Shown here: one piece after another, positions 9,899 through 19,030 of the stretch
Layout of the letters: the number at the start of each line of letters is the position of its first letter
Position numbering within the stretch: the stretch's first letter is position 1
DNA from: RGIG4708 sp045633845
GTDB taxonomy: Bacteria > Bacillota > Clostridia > UMGS1810
NCBI GenBank assembly: GCA_045633845.1
Contig: JAZQZC010000010.1
Location: 1 to 64,000 of the forward strand
DNA: 64,000 bases
Direction: 5' to 3'
Notes under the pieces: model-generated
Database searches by the model: none
Seen by the model: the letters and a program-made list of their open reading frames with translations, nothing else
Told to the model about the DNA's origin: nothing
Translations under genes and position numbers: made by a program

Positions 9899-10642
9899 TT
9901 AAAATTTGTCAACAGGATACATAATTTTGAGCTGGTTGATTTTGCTCTCAAATGCATTCTGTCTTTTTTCGCCAAGCATCTGCTGCCTGAGTCCGTCTTT
10001 AACTTCGTCAAAGGATAATGTTTTTGGCTCGTTTTTAGAGTTGAGCTTAATAAGGTGATATCCAAATTGTGTTTTTACAGGGCCTGCAATTTCGCCAACA
10101 TTCATTGTAAAGCAGGCATTGTCAAACTCAGGCACCATCTGACCTCTTGTAAATTCACCAAGACTTCCTCCATTGCTTGATGATGGGCAGCTGCTGTTTT
10201 GTCTTGCACAATCCTCAAACGAAATTTCGCCTGCGTTGATTTTTGAAAGCAGCTCATTTGCTTTTTCTTCACTGTCTACAAGAATATGGCTTGCATCAAC
10301 AGATTCGCCTGTTTTGAATTTGTCAGGGTTGTTGTCATATTCAGCCTTTACTTCATCATCTGTAACAGAAATTGCTTCAACGCATTTTTTGATTGCAAAA
10401 TTAGCAAGCATATCATCTTTAACCTGAGCAAATTCTGCTTTAAATTCTGCATCGTATTCGTAGAGATTTTTTTCTGCATCGAGGAGCATAAGCTTTTTGT
10501 TAATAAGCTGCTCGAGTATCATTGCTCTGCCCTGAGGGTTGTTGTATGCCTGACCATTCTGACCCATAGCCATAAGCATAGCGTCTACTTCGTTTTGAGT
10601 AATTGGGGTGCCGTTAACTGAGGCAAGTGTTTTTGATTCCAT
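9899..10642 (-). CDS. Parvulin-type peptidyl-prolyl cis-trans isomerase
   Basis: A 247-residue protein with an N-terminal SurA/trigger-like helical region (ITQNEVDAMLM...) and a C-terminal rotamase domain. The rotamase domain begins at DASHILVDSEEKA and carries the GGSLGEFTRGQMVPEFDNACF and QFGYHLIKL signatures of PpiC/PrsA. It has no signal peptide and no lipobox, so unlike PrsA it should act in the cytosol. The start ATG has a strong AAGGAG. The gene sits between the CDF and MATE transporters, and no functional link is evident. Confidence 0.9.
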   Translation of the reverse strand: MESKTLASVNGTPITQNEVDAMLMAMGQNGQAYNNPQGRAMILEQLINKKLMLLDAEKNLYEYDAEFKAEFAQVKDDMLANFAIKKCVEAISVTDDEVKAEYDNNPDKFKTGESVDASHILVDSEEKANELLSKINAGEISFEDCARQNSSCPSSSNGGSLGEFTRGQMVPEFDNACFTMNVGEIAGPVKTQFGYHLIKLNSKNEPKTLSFDEVKDGLRQQMLGEKRQNAFESKINQLKIMYPVDKF

Positions 10643-10656
10643 AATTTTTCTCCTTT

Positions 10657-11820
10657 TTATACATAGTTTTTGTCAATTGTTATTACAGCAAAAAAACATG
10701 GGTCGATTTCAAATATTTTTTGCTGAATTGTATTTGTAAGCTCTTTGGAGCTTATTTTAAAATCGAAGGGAACAACCACATCAAAAATTAAATTTGTATG
10801 TGTTTCGCCGCTTACCATTCTAAAGTCGTGCATAGACAGCTTTTCATCAATGGATTTGATAATTTGTTCAACTTTTTTGCTGTTTGAGTTGATATATTCA
10901 TTGTTTGTTTCAATAGGGTCCATGTGAATAACTGCATTGCAGTTGAATTTAAAGAGTATTTCTCTCTCTATAATATCAATAGTATCGTGTATTTTAAGTA
11001 CATCTGCATCACACGGAACCTCGGCGTGTACACTCATCATATATCTGTTTGGCCCATAGTTGTGTATAATCATATCGTGTATTCCTGATATTTCATTATG
11101 CGCCATAATTGTTTGCTTAATATCATCAACAAGCTTGCTGTCAGGTAATGTTCCAAGCAACGGCGTAAGTGACTCTTTTATGGTGTGAACACCAGAATAC
11201 AAAATAAATATCGATACCAAAAGACCTACAATACCATCTATATTTACCTCAAATATTTTTTCCGCAAAAAGTGAAATGAGTATTGCAGATGTGGCAAATA
11301 CATCTGAGATACAATCCCTGGCAGTGGCAATAACTGAATTTGAATTGATTGTTTTACCAACTTTTTTGTTAAAAAAGTACATCCAGGATTTTGCAATTAC
11401 CGAAACAATAAGTATTATAACAGATATTGTGTCAAGGGTTGTGCTTTGAGGAGATATTATTTTGGATATTGAGGATTTTGCAAGCTCAAATCCCATAAAT
11501 AATATCAGCATCGACACAAACATTGAGCATATATATTCTGCTCTGCCGTGACCAAAGGGATGGTCCTGGTCAGCAGGCTTTCCTGCCAGCCTGAAGCCAA
11601 TAAAAGTAATTATTGAAGAACCTGCATCCGACAAGTTGTTAAATGCATCCGCGGCAATACTTATAGATGATGTAAGCACTGATGCAATTACTTTTACTGC
11701 AAACAAAACAAAATTAAGCACAATGCCGGTAATACTGCTGAGTATCCCGTATCTGTTGCGCACATCACTGCGCGATGTGTTTTTGTAATCTTTTATAAAA
11801 AGCTTAAACAATAAGTTCAA
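10657..11820 (-). CDS. Cation diffusion facilitator (CDF) transporter
   Basis: A 387-residue CDF exporter for Zn2+, Fe2+, Mn2+ or a similar divalent metal, driven by proton exchange. The hallmark helix SSISIAADAFNNLSDAGSS supplies the Asp-rich metal site in TM2, and HPFGHGRAEY precedes TM3. A cytosolic ferredoxin-like domain follows, with a second cytosolic extension at the C-terminus. The start appears to be TTG at 11820 with GGAGAG about 10 nt upstream. It is the first gene of the CDF-parvulin-MATE group. Confidence 0.9.
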   Translation of the reverse strand: MNLLFKLFIKDYKNTSRSDVRNRYGILSSITGIVLNFVLFAVKVIASVLTSSISIAADAFNNLSDAGSSIITFIGFRLAGKPADQDHPFGHGRAEYICSMFVSMLILFMGFELAKSSISKIISPQSTTLDTISVIILIVSVIAKSWMYFFNKKVGKTINSNSVIATARDCISDVFATSAILISLFAEKIFEVNIDGIVGLLVSIFILYSGVHTIKESLTPLLGTLPDSKLVDDIKQTIMAHNEISGIHDMIIHNYGPNRYMMSVHAEVPCDADVLKIHDTIDIIEREILFKFNCNAVIHMDPIETNNEYINSNSKKVEQIIKSIDEKLSMHDFRMVSGETHTNLIFDVVVPFDFKISSKELTNTIQQKIFEIDPCFFAVITIDKNYV

Positions 11821-11918
11821 AACTACATCTCTCCACTTAGTTCGAATTCTGTCACACTAAAAAAATGCAACATTTTAATTATACAATGTATTATTGCAAA
11901 AAGCAATACTAAATTAAA

Positions 11919-12098
11919 AGACCTGTAGCAAAATGGGAAAATAGCGGTTCGTCGAGGACGCCGAACCCTACAAATTGAAGGATACAGGTGACAGAGGGGG
12001 GACGCACCTTTTACAAAGGAACATCCCCCCTCTATCACCTGCAATATATGTAGGGGACGGCCTCCCGGCCGTCCTGAAAATCATTTTGATACAGGTCT
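11919..12098. repeat. MITE-like repeat, copy 2, with a nested palindromic element
   Basis: It has the same outer element as 8357-8497, with 17-bp terminal inverted repeats matching 16/17 (AGACCTGTA...TACAGGTCT). It differs by a 57-bp palindromic insert at 11985-12041 bounded by CAGGTGA and TCACCTG. That insert resembles the element at 54829-54969. It lies between ileS and the CDF gene, both on the minus strand. A 73-codon open frame across it is not a gene. Confidence 0.75.
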
Positions 12099-12104
12099 TT
12101 TGTA

Positions 12105-15100
12105 TTATTTTCTTGTTACACCGATTAATACCTTTTCGCCGTTAATGTTCCATTGTTTTGAATTGTCACATTTGCTGTCAAAGTGTATATCAACTGCAAG
12201 AACTTCATCCTTGATAGTATCGGCATTTGAATTTATTACAGAAGCTATTTTTTCATTTTCGCTGACATAAATTTCAATGTTATCCATTACATCAAAGTCA
12301 GAATCTTTTCGCATTGTCTGAATTTTGCTGATTATTTCGCGTACAAAACCCTCTTCAATAAGCTCGTCGGTAAGATTTGTGTCAAGCACAACAGTAATGC
12401 CTTTGTCCGATTCAGAGGCAAAGCCTTCAACCTGTGCAGCGTCTATAAGCAAATCTTCTTTTTCGAGCTTGATTTCGGCTCCGTCAATATCAAATGAAAT
12501 ATAGCCCTTTGCATCAAGTGTGTCAACTGCTGCATTTCCGTCAATCTCCGCAAGAATATTCTTTATCTTGCCGAGGAACTTGCCGTACTTAGGACCGACA
12601 GTTTTAAGCTGAGGTTTGAGTGAATAGCTTGTAAATGCTTTAACATCCTGAGTAAATATAACATTTTTAACATTGAGCTCATCAGCAATAATTGCACTGT
12701 AAAATTCATTAAGAGCTTCACCCTCGGATTTTACATACATTGTGCCGATTGGCTGTCTGTTTTTGATGTTTGATGCATTTCGTGCAGCTCTGCCAAGCAC
12801 AACTATATCAAGAACTTTATCCATATATCCTTCGAGCTGTTTGTCTATAAAGCTATCGTTTGCAACAGGGAAGTCGCAAAGATGTATGCTCTCAGGTGCA
12901 TTTTTGTCAATAGAACGAACAAGATTTTGATATATGTCTTCTGTCATAAACGGAATCATAGGAGCAGACAGCTTGCAAAGTGTAACAAGCGCGGTATACA
13001 GAGTCATATACGCATTAATTTTGTCCTGAGGCATATCCTTTTTCCAAAATCTTTCTCTGCTGCGTCGTACATACCAGTTACTGAGCTGATCAACAAATTC
13101 CTGAAGTATTCTCGATGTTTCTGTAATTTTGTAGTTTTCAAGGTTTGAGTCAACTTCTTTAATAAGCGAGTTGAGCTTTGAAAGGAGCCATTTGTCCATT
13201 ACAGAAAGTGAGCTGTAATCAAGTGTGTATTTTGTTGCATCAAATTTGTCAATGTTTGCATAAAGCACAAAAAATGCATATGTGTTCCAAAGTGTACCGA
13301 GGAACTTTCGCTGACCTTCGGTAACAGCGCCGCCGTGGAATCTGTTAGGAAGCCATGGAGCAGAGTTGGAGTAGAAGTACCATCTAATAGCATCTGCACC
13401 GTAGCTCTCAAGTGCATCAAACGGGTCAACTGCATTGCCCTTTGATTTTGACATTTTTTGACCGTTTTCGTCCTGAACGTGACCAAGCACAATAACGTTT
13501 TTGTATGGTGCTTTGTTAAACAACAGTGTAGATTCTGCAAGAAGTGAATAGAACCATCCTCTTGTCTGGTCAACAGCCTCACTTATAAAGTTGGCAGGGA
13601 AGTTGTCTTCAAATATTTCTTTGTTTTCAAATGGGTAGTGCCACTGTGCAAATGGCATTGCGCCTGAGTCAAACCAACAGTCAATAACCTCGGGAACTCT
13701 GTGCATTTCACCTCCGCAGTCAGGACACTTAATTGTAACTGCGTCTATCCAAGGTCTGTGAAGTTCTACTTCATCAGGGCAATTGTGGCTCATTTCCTTA
13801 AGCTCTGCAATAGAGCCTATTGCGTGCCGGCAGCCACATTCACATTCCCATATATTGAGCGGAGTACCCCAGTATCTGTTACGGCTGATACCCCAGTCCT
13901 GAACATTTTTGAGCCAGTCGCCAAATCTGCCTTTGCCGATACTTTCGGGAATCCAGTTGATTGTATCGTTGTTGCGGATAAGGTCATCGCGAACCTCTGT
14001 CATTTTAATAAACCACGAATCTCTTGCATAGTAGATAAGAGGTGTATCACATCACCAGCAGAAGGGATAATCATGCTCAAATTTGGGAGCATCAAACAAA
14101 AGACCTGCTTTGTCAAGGTCGGTAAGGATTATCGGGTCTGCATCTTTTACAAATTTGCCTGCATAAGGAGTGTCCTCTGTGAGCTCACCCTTGCTGTCAA
14201 CAAACTGAACAAAAGGCAAATCATATTTTCTACCGACGTTGGCATCATCTTCACCAAACGCGGGAGCAATGTGTACAATACCTGTACCGTCAGACATAGT
14301 TACATAGCTGTCGCAGGTAATAAAGTGACCTTTTTTGTGCTGCTTTTCGCATACAGGCTTTACAAAGTCAAAGAGAGGTTCATACTCTTTGTGTTCAAGT
14401 TCGCTGCCTTTGTATGTTTCGAGTATTTCATAAGCAGCAGCTTCTTCGCTGCCAAGCTTTCCGAGCACCTTGTCAAGAAGTGCATTTGCCATATAGTATG
14501 TGTATCCGTCTGCAGCTTTAACCTTGTTGTATTCATCATCAGGGTTAACGCACAATGCAACGTTTGATGGGAGTGTCCACGGAGTTGTTGTCCATGCAAG
14601 GAAGTATGCATCTTCGCCCACAACCTTAAAGCGTACAACAGCAGAGCGTTCTTTAACATTTTTGTAGCCCTGGGCAACCTCGTGAGAGGAGAGAGGTGTT
14701 CCGCATCTTGGGCAGTAAGGAACAATTTTAAAGCCTTTGTAAAGGAGCTTTTTGTTCCAGATTTCTTTAAGAGCCCACCACTCTGACTCAATAAATTCAT
14801 TGTGATATGTTACATATGGGTCGTCCATATCAGCCCAAAAGCCAACTGTTCCCGAAAAGTCTTCCCACATACCTTTATATTTCCAAACGCTCTCTTTACA
14901 GTGCTTGATAAAAGGTTCAAGACCGTATTCTTCGATTTGTTCTTTTCCGTCAAGCCCGAGCAGCTTTTCAACTTCAAGCTCAACAGGCAGACCATGAGTA
15001 TCCCAGCCGGCTTTTCGAAGAACCTTGTAGCCTTTCATTGTGCGATATCTCGGTATCATATCTTTTATAACACGTGTTAAAACGTGACCGATATGGGGCT

Positions 15101-15257
15101 TACCGTTAGCAGTAGGAGGGCCGTCGTAAAATGTATAGGTTTCGCCCTCTTTGCGGGTATCAATAGATTTCTGGAAAATATCATTTTTTGCCCAAAAGTC
15201 TTTGATAACCTTTTCTCTTTGAACAAAGTTTAAATTGTTGTCAACTTTGTTGTACAT
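12105..15257 (-). pseudogene. ileS: Isoleucyl-tRNA synthetase with an in-frame TGA at codon 402
   Basis: Full-length type 2 (eukaryote-like, large) IleS of 1,050 codons that charges tRNA-Ile. HIGH is at residues 55-58 (KPHIGHV) and KMSKS near residue 600. The editing domain and the C-terminal CxxC-type and anticodon-binding regions are all present. The frame is open throughout except TGA at 14052-14054, where homologues read CWRCDTPL. The stop replaces the Arg codon, consistent with CGA to TGA. Everything on both sides is conserved, so decay is recent or absent. ATG 15257 has GGAGG at the right distance. Causes may be sequencing error, a real nonsense mutation with another ileS elsewhere, or readthrough. 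Confidence 0.9.
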
Positions 15258-15283
15258 AGTATATATTCCTCCAATCAAAAAAT

Positions 15284-15321
15284 TAACAAAAAAATCCTCG
15301 CCCTGTAATTTAGGGCGAGGA
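15284..15321 (-). terminator. Regulated terminator of the ileS T-box
   Basis: A perfect 10-bp stem (TCCTCGCCCT / AGGGCGAGGA) with a 7-nt loop is followed on the minus strand by a run of seven T. It is directly upstream of the ileS ribosome site, as expected for transcription-attenuating T-boxes. Confidence 0.9.
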
Positions 15322-15534
15322 CTATTCCTAACTCATAATACAGGCATACCAACATATGCTTCTCATATAACGGTGAGATACCGGCTCAGCCTACTAATTA
15401 CAAATGTTCAGCCTGCAACTCGGAAGTGATATTCGGATATTGATACTCGGTACTGTGCTCACACCAACCACAGCTCGCTAACACCTTTTTCAGTATCTTA
15501 CTGTCTTCGTCAAGGTTTTTATAAATATTCAACT
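15291..15534 (-). promoter_or_regulatory. T-box leader of ileS (tRNA-Ile sensing)
   Basis: The leader runs from the promoter to just before ileS. On the minus strand it carries the T-box stem features GTTAGCGAGC and GGTGTGAGCACAG. An ATC triplet in GAGTATCAATATCC is a plausible isoleucine specifier. The CCGAGTTGCAGGCTGAA segment follows, then a TGGTA-containing region as candidate antiterminator bulge. The leader ends in a strong terminator. The known mechanism is that uncharged tRNA-Ile stabilises the antiterminator and turns ileS on. The exact pairing was not computed. Confidence 0.85.
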
Positions 15535-15540
15535 TTATAC

Positions 15541-15569
15541 ATTATACAACCAAAATAGCAAATTGTCAA
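15541..15569 (-). promoter_or_regulatory. Sigma-A promoter of the ileS leader
   Basis: Exact consensus boxes on the minus strand: TTGACA (15564-15569), 17 bp, TATAAT (15541-15546). The predicted transcription start is near 15534, at the beginning of the T-box leader. Confidence 0.85.
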
Positions 15570-15626
15570 CCATAACTTTTTGCTGTTTTGTACACAATTA
15601 CCTTTGTTCCTGTTTTACATTACAAT

Positions 15627-15660
15627 CGGTTGTCTGCCGATTTTTTCGGTTGTCTGCCGA
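15627..15660. repeat. Two tandem 14-bp repeats (20-bp period)
   Basis: CGGTTGTCTGCCGA occurs twice, at 15627-15640 and 15647-15660, separated by six T. Each unit is itself a short dyad (CGG...CCG). Only two copies exist, so this is not a CRISPR array. It lies just upstream of the ileS promoter in the minus-strand sense and could be a protein-binding site. Confidence 0.6.
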
Positions 15661-15747
15661 AAACATACCTTTTAAATATCAATATTGGTTTTGATAGTGC
15701 ATCACCCTTACAAATTTGTTTTATTATTTTTGTGTGCCGTTAAAACT

Positions 15748-15840
15748 TTATTTACCAAACTCAATCACATATGTTATTTTTGCGTTTAACGGATTTACAT
15801 ACATTTTATTTGATGTTTCAGTCATCGGCTTTTGCCTCAT
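15748..15840 (-). other. Possible 30-codon small ORF or gene remnant
   Basis: An open frame beginning MRQKPMTE and ending YVIEFGK. It has no good ribosome site (only GAG at some distance), so translation is doubtful. It forms part of the roughly 700-bp stretch between ileS and ddl that has no ordinary gene. The composition is protein-like and hydrophilic, and a remnant of a mobile or recombination-related gene is possible but unproven. Confidence 0.25.
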
Positions 15841-15884
15841 TATCAATCAATCTCAACTTTAAGTAAGTTACACCTGATAAACCG

Positions 15885-15941
15885 TTAAAATGAGTTTGAG
15901 GTAAATTCCGTCTCAAGGGAGCACTCAGGCTGCGTTGCCAT
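15885..15941 (-). other. Possible 18-codon small ORF
   Basis: A short frame starting MATQPECS behind GGTGAT at a workable distance. It lies just downstream of the terminator of the 23-codon gene. There is no recognised similarity. It may be chance or part of an RNA leader. Confidence 0.25.
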
Positions 15942-15975
15942 TGGAATCACCACTTTCTTATTGAATTTTAAATAT

Positions 15976-16020
15976 TAAAAAACGCACAAATCACAACCTT
16001 TTCGGTATGACTTATGCGTT
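15976..16020 (-). terminator. Terminator of the 23-codon gene
   Basis: A long imperfect stem of about 17 bp with several G-U pairs (AACGCATAAGTCATACC against its partner at 15981-15998) is followed on the minus strand by six T. It ends the short transcript that starts near 16147. Confidence 0.75.
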
Positions 16021-16041
16021 GTAAACTATTAATTTATGCGT

Positions 16042-16113
16042 TTATTTAACATTACGCAGAGGGGCACAACAGTTTATTTCAGCAAAGCCATAACCAAACT
16101 TAAAATTAACCAT
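16042..16113 (-). CDS. 23-residue peptide gene, function unknown
   Basis: ATG with a near-ideal GGAGGG site 7 nt upstream opens a 23-codon frame (MVNFKFGYGFAEINC, then CAPLRNVK). The transcription unit is complete: a TTGACA-17-TAGTAT promoter, a leader of about 34 nt, the ORF, and a terminator 20-60 nt after the stop. The peptide is aromatic and glycine-rich in its first half and has a Cys-Cys pair. It has no obvious signal peptide. I do not recognise it. A leader peptide, a signalling or modified peptide and a small regulator are all possible. Confidence 0.55.
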   Translation of the reverse strand: MVNFKFGYGFAEINCCAPLRNVK

Positions 16114-16153
16114 CGGTAATCCCTCCATTCAATTTATTTATCTTTCTGATTAC

Positions 16154-16182
16154 ATACTATCATATCTTTTGCCAAATGTCAA
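16154..16182 (-). promoter_or_regulatory. Sigma-A promoter of the 23-codon gene
   Basis: On the minus strand, TTGACA (16177-16182), 17 bp, TAGTAT (16154-16159). This gives an expected start near 16147, 34 nt upstream of the peptide ATG. Confidence 0.75.
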
Positions 16183-16252
16183 CAGTTTTTTAAAAATTTT
16201 TTTAATTTTTTTGTCTATTATTACTACATTAGCACGCTAAAGTGTATCAAAA

Positions 16253-17452
16253 CTACCTTTTGCTGCCTTTTGCGCCGCCAAGATTAACCCCCTCAAGTAC
16301 ATTTGAATCAAATGAGAAGGTAAGCTCGCTCTGTTCTCTTGCACGCTTAAATGCAAGGTTAATCATATTGTCGAGCAGCTTTGTATATGGCAGACCTACC
16401 GGCTCCCAAAGGTAAAAAGAAAGTGAACCCGGTATGGTGTTTACTTCGTTAAGGTAAACAGTGTCGGTAGCTTTGTCTATCATAAAGTCAATTCTTGTAA
16501 CGCCGTTGCAGCCAAGACATTTAAACGCATCAACCGCCATTTTGCGTATTTCGTCACGCTTTTCGTCACTGATATTTGCAGGGATTTGTCTTGCAAGGCT
16601 TGCCATGCCTTTGCTGCCTGTACCTTTTGCACTTTTGTCGCCACTCATATATTTGTCCTCAAAGCTTAAGATGTTTGTGGCATTTAAAGGCTCTTCACAT
16701 TCGGATGCCTGAGCGTCTGTGTAGTCGCCGAGCACTGCACAGTTAATTTCTTTAAGCTCGGTAATTGCTCTTTCAATAAGTATAACATCTGCAAAACCAA
16801 AGGCTGTATCAAGAGCTGACAAAAGCTCCTCTTTGTTGCCCGCCTTTGTAATGCCTATGCTCGAACCCAGATTAACAGGCTTTACAATAACGGGATATCC
16901 AATTTTGTCCTCGCTCTTTTTTACAATTGCGTCAATGTCAAAGTCGTAGTCAACAGATGTAAAGCGCAGGCAATCAAGTACGGGAATTCCGTTTTCTTTG
17001 AGCACTGTTTTCATAACAAATTTATCCATTCCAACTGCAGAAGATGTAACATCGCAGCCAACATAAGGAATGTTGAGCATAGACAAAAAGCCCTGCAGCG
17101 TACCATCCTCAACATTTGTGCCGTGAACAATCGGGAATGCCACCTCTATCTGACCAACAACATTGTTGCCGAATTTTTTAAGTGGGTATCTTATAAGGTC
17201 AACCTTGTTTCCGTTTGCGGTAAGTATTACACGCTGACTGCTTTTAATAAGCTCGTCGAGCTTTGTATAATTTTTTATATCACCAATGCCGTCACCGATA
17301 TAAAATTCGTTGTTTTTTGTAATGTAAATCGGTGTAACATCATATTTTGATTTATCAACATGATTTATCGCCTGAATGGCAGATATAATCGATATTTCGT
17401 GCTCGGTGCTTTTGCCGCCGAACAAAACTCCAACTTTAATTTTCATATCCAA
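16253..17452 (-). CDS. ddl: D-alanine--D-alanine ligase
   Basis: An ATP-grasp ligase that makes the D-Ala-D-Ala dipeptide for peptidoglycan precursors. Family signatures are VGVLFGGKSTEHEISI at the N-terminus, GCDVTSSAVGMDKF, YPVIVKPVNLGSSIGI, ERAI, and the C-terminal Mg2+ site INEVNTIPGSLSFY (written VYLNEVNTIPG). At about 399 residues it is slightly longer than average, as in the larger clostridial and VanG-like branch. Specificity for D-Ala over D-Ser or D-Lac cannot be fixed by eye. It is the last gene of the hydrolase-murF-ddl operon, 12 nt after murF. Confidence 0.93.
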   Translation of the reverse strand: MDMKIKVGVLFGGKSTEHEISIISAIQAINHVDKSKYDVTPIYITKNNEFYIGDGIGDIKNYTKLDELIKSSQRVILTANGNKVDLIRYPLKKFGNNVVGQIEVAFPIVHGTNVEDGTLQGFLSMLNIPYVGCDVTSSAVGMDKFVMKTVLKENGIPVLDCLRFTSVDYDFDIDAIVKKSEDKIGYPVIVKPVNLGSSIGITKAGNKEELLSALDTAFGFADVILIERAITELKEINCAVLGDYTDAQASECEEPLNATNILSFEDKYMSGDKSAKGTGSKGMASLARQIPANISDEKRDEIRKMAVDAFKCLGCNGVTRIDFMIDKATDTVYLNEVNTIPGSLSFYLWEPVGLPYTKLLDNMINLAFKRAREQSELTFSFDSNVLEGVNLGGAKGSKR

Positions 17453-17464
17453 TAGCCTCCGTCA

Positions 17465-19018
17465 TTAATAATTGTCAGGTAAATCGTTCTCCAAAAGAAT
17501 AAATTTCTTTTTGCCATCCGAATTAATCTCATATGCTTTTTTAATTGCCTCATTTATATTGTCGGCAATATATATTTTGTTTTGGGGGTATTCGCTTTGA
17601 GTGATACCCTCATATATGGGCTCTGTTTGCTTTTTGCCCACAAGTATAATATAATCACTTACCCTTGCTGCCTGCTTGCCAAATTCGCGGTTGAGCTCAT
17701 TTTGTTTTTCGCCAAGCTCCACCATACCAGGTGTTACCAGAATTCTGAAGCCGTCAAATATACCAAGTACATCAAGTGCAGCCTTTGCACCTGTTGGGTT
17801 TGAATTGTATGCATCGTCAATAATTACAGCTAGTCCGTTGTCTTTAAGCTCAAGTCGGTGGGGAACACACTCAAGCTTTCGCACCTGAGGTTTAAGGCTT
17901 TCGAGAGCAATTCCGTATGTGTTTGCAACGGCAATTGCACCAACAATGTTAAGCACATTGTGTTCACCTATAAGCTTTGTCGTATATTCGCATTTTTCAT
18001 TTGTTTTGGTAACTACTGTAAAAGTAGTGCCCCGTTCTGACACAGAAATATTTTCGGCCTTGTAGTTGCTTTCATTTTTTATACTGTAGCCTATGCGACT
18101 TCTGCTGCCAATGTATGATCGGATGTTGTCGTCATCCATATTTACAAACAGCTTGCCACCGTCAGATACACTGTCTGCAAGCTCAAATTTTGTTTTTTTG
18201 ATGTTGTCAAGGCTTTTAAAGGTTTCAAGATGCTGTGGGCCAACAGATGTAATTATTCCGTCGTGGGGGTGTACAAGGTCGCATATTTCTTTAATATCGC
18301 CGACGTGCCTTGCTCCCATTTCGCACACAAAAATCTCATCACTTGCCTTAAGATGCTCGCGTACTGTCCGTACAACTCCCATAGGGGTGTTAAAGCTTCC
18401 GGGTGTCATAAGTACATTGTATTTTGCCTTAAGCAGTGTGTTAAGGTAGTATTTAACACTTGTTTTGCCATAGCTGCCTGTAACACCTATTATTTTCATA
18501 TCCTGCATAGAATTGAGAATTCTTTTTGCATCATTGACATAGTGATTGCTTACCGATTTTTCAACAGGTTTGTTTATAATTGCACAAATCATTATAACAA
18601 CCGGTGCTGCAAAATACAAAGCAACCGATGCATAGCTTACGGCATATATGTCAAAAGCAATTCCGCTTGAGGTAAGTATAAAAACAGTAATTACTCCTGT
18701 TGTAACAAGCTGCCTTTTTACTCTTGCAGTATATACAAGGGGCTTTTTTGCCTTTTTTGGAAGTGTTGCAATAAGTGCTGCAGCAAATATAATTGTCAAA
18801 GCCAATATTTTAGTAATTCCATCAAACAAAAGCGTTATCAATGAAACTGCAGGAAAAATAATATTCGGCAAAATGCGTCTCAAATTGTCCTTTAATCTGT
18901 ATATATGTGATTTGAGCTGATATGAATTAAGCTGAAACATATGCAGCTGTGAAATGCAGCTCAGTACATATGCAGTAAGTATTATGATAATGTTTATAAC
19001 AGTAATAGTTATCATCAA
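17465..19018 (-). CDS. murF: MurF-like Mur ligase with an N-terminal membrane region
   Basis: The C-terminal 360 residues are a Mur ligase. The P-loop VTGSYGKTSVK is near residue 180, followed by CEMGARHVGDI, NMDDD, GEHNVLNIVGA and DDAYNSNPTGA. These match MurF, which adds D-Ala-D-Ala to UDP-MurNAc-tripeptide. The first 150 residues are unusual for MurF: four or five hydrophobic segments that should anchor the enzyme in the membrane. Direct linkage to ddl, whose product is its substrate, supports the assignment. Total length is 517 residues. Confidence 0.85.
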   Translation of the reverse strand: MMITITVINIIIILTAYVLSCISQLHMFQLNSYQLKSHIYRLKDNLRRILPNIIFPAVSLITLLFDGITKILALTIIFAAALIATLPKKAKKPLVYTARVKRQLVTTGVITVFILTSSGIAFDIYAVSYASVALYFAAPVVIMICAIINKPVEKSVSNHYVNDAKRILNSMQDMKIIGVTGSYGKTSVKYYLNTLLKAKYNVLMTPGSFNTPMGVVRTVREHLKASDEIFVCEMGARHVGDIKEICDLVHPHDGIITSVGPQHLETFKSLDNIKKTKFELADSVSDGGKLFVNMDDDNIRSYIGSRSRIGYSIKNESNYKAENISVSERGTTFTVVTKTNEKCEYTTKLIGEHNVLNIVGAIAVANTYGIALESLKPQVRKLECVPHRLELKDNGLAVIIDDAYNSNPTGAKAALDVLGIFDGFRILVTPGMVELGEKQNELNREFGKQAARVSDYIILVGKKQTEPIYEGITQSEYPQNKIYIADNINEAIKKAYEINSDGKKKFILLENDLPDNY

Positions 19019-19030
19019 ATTATCCGTCCT

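Noticed and set aside
14052..14054. Selenocysteine insertion in IleS
   Set aside because: The position is an Arg in homologues, not a Cys, and I see no convincing selenocysteine-insertion hairpin directly downstream.
13701..14567. A 288-codon open frame on the plus strand opposite ileS
   Set aside because: Shadow of the ileS coding strand: no ribosome site, no domain, and ileS is conserved on the other strand.
12105..15257. Genetic code change (UGA read as Arg, Trp or Gly) to explain the ileS TGA
   Set aside because: cotJC, mtnN and the recombinase end in TGA, and prfB with its UGA-dependent frameshift is present, so UGA is a stop. Other long genes contain no in-frame TGA.
15627..15660. CRISPR array
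   Set aside because: Only two 14-bp copies with a six-T gap and no cas genes in the window.
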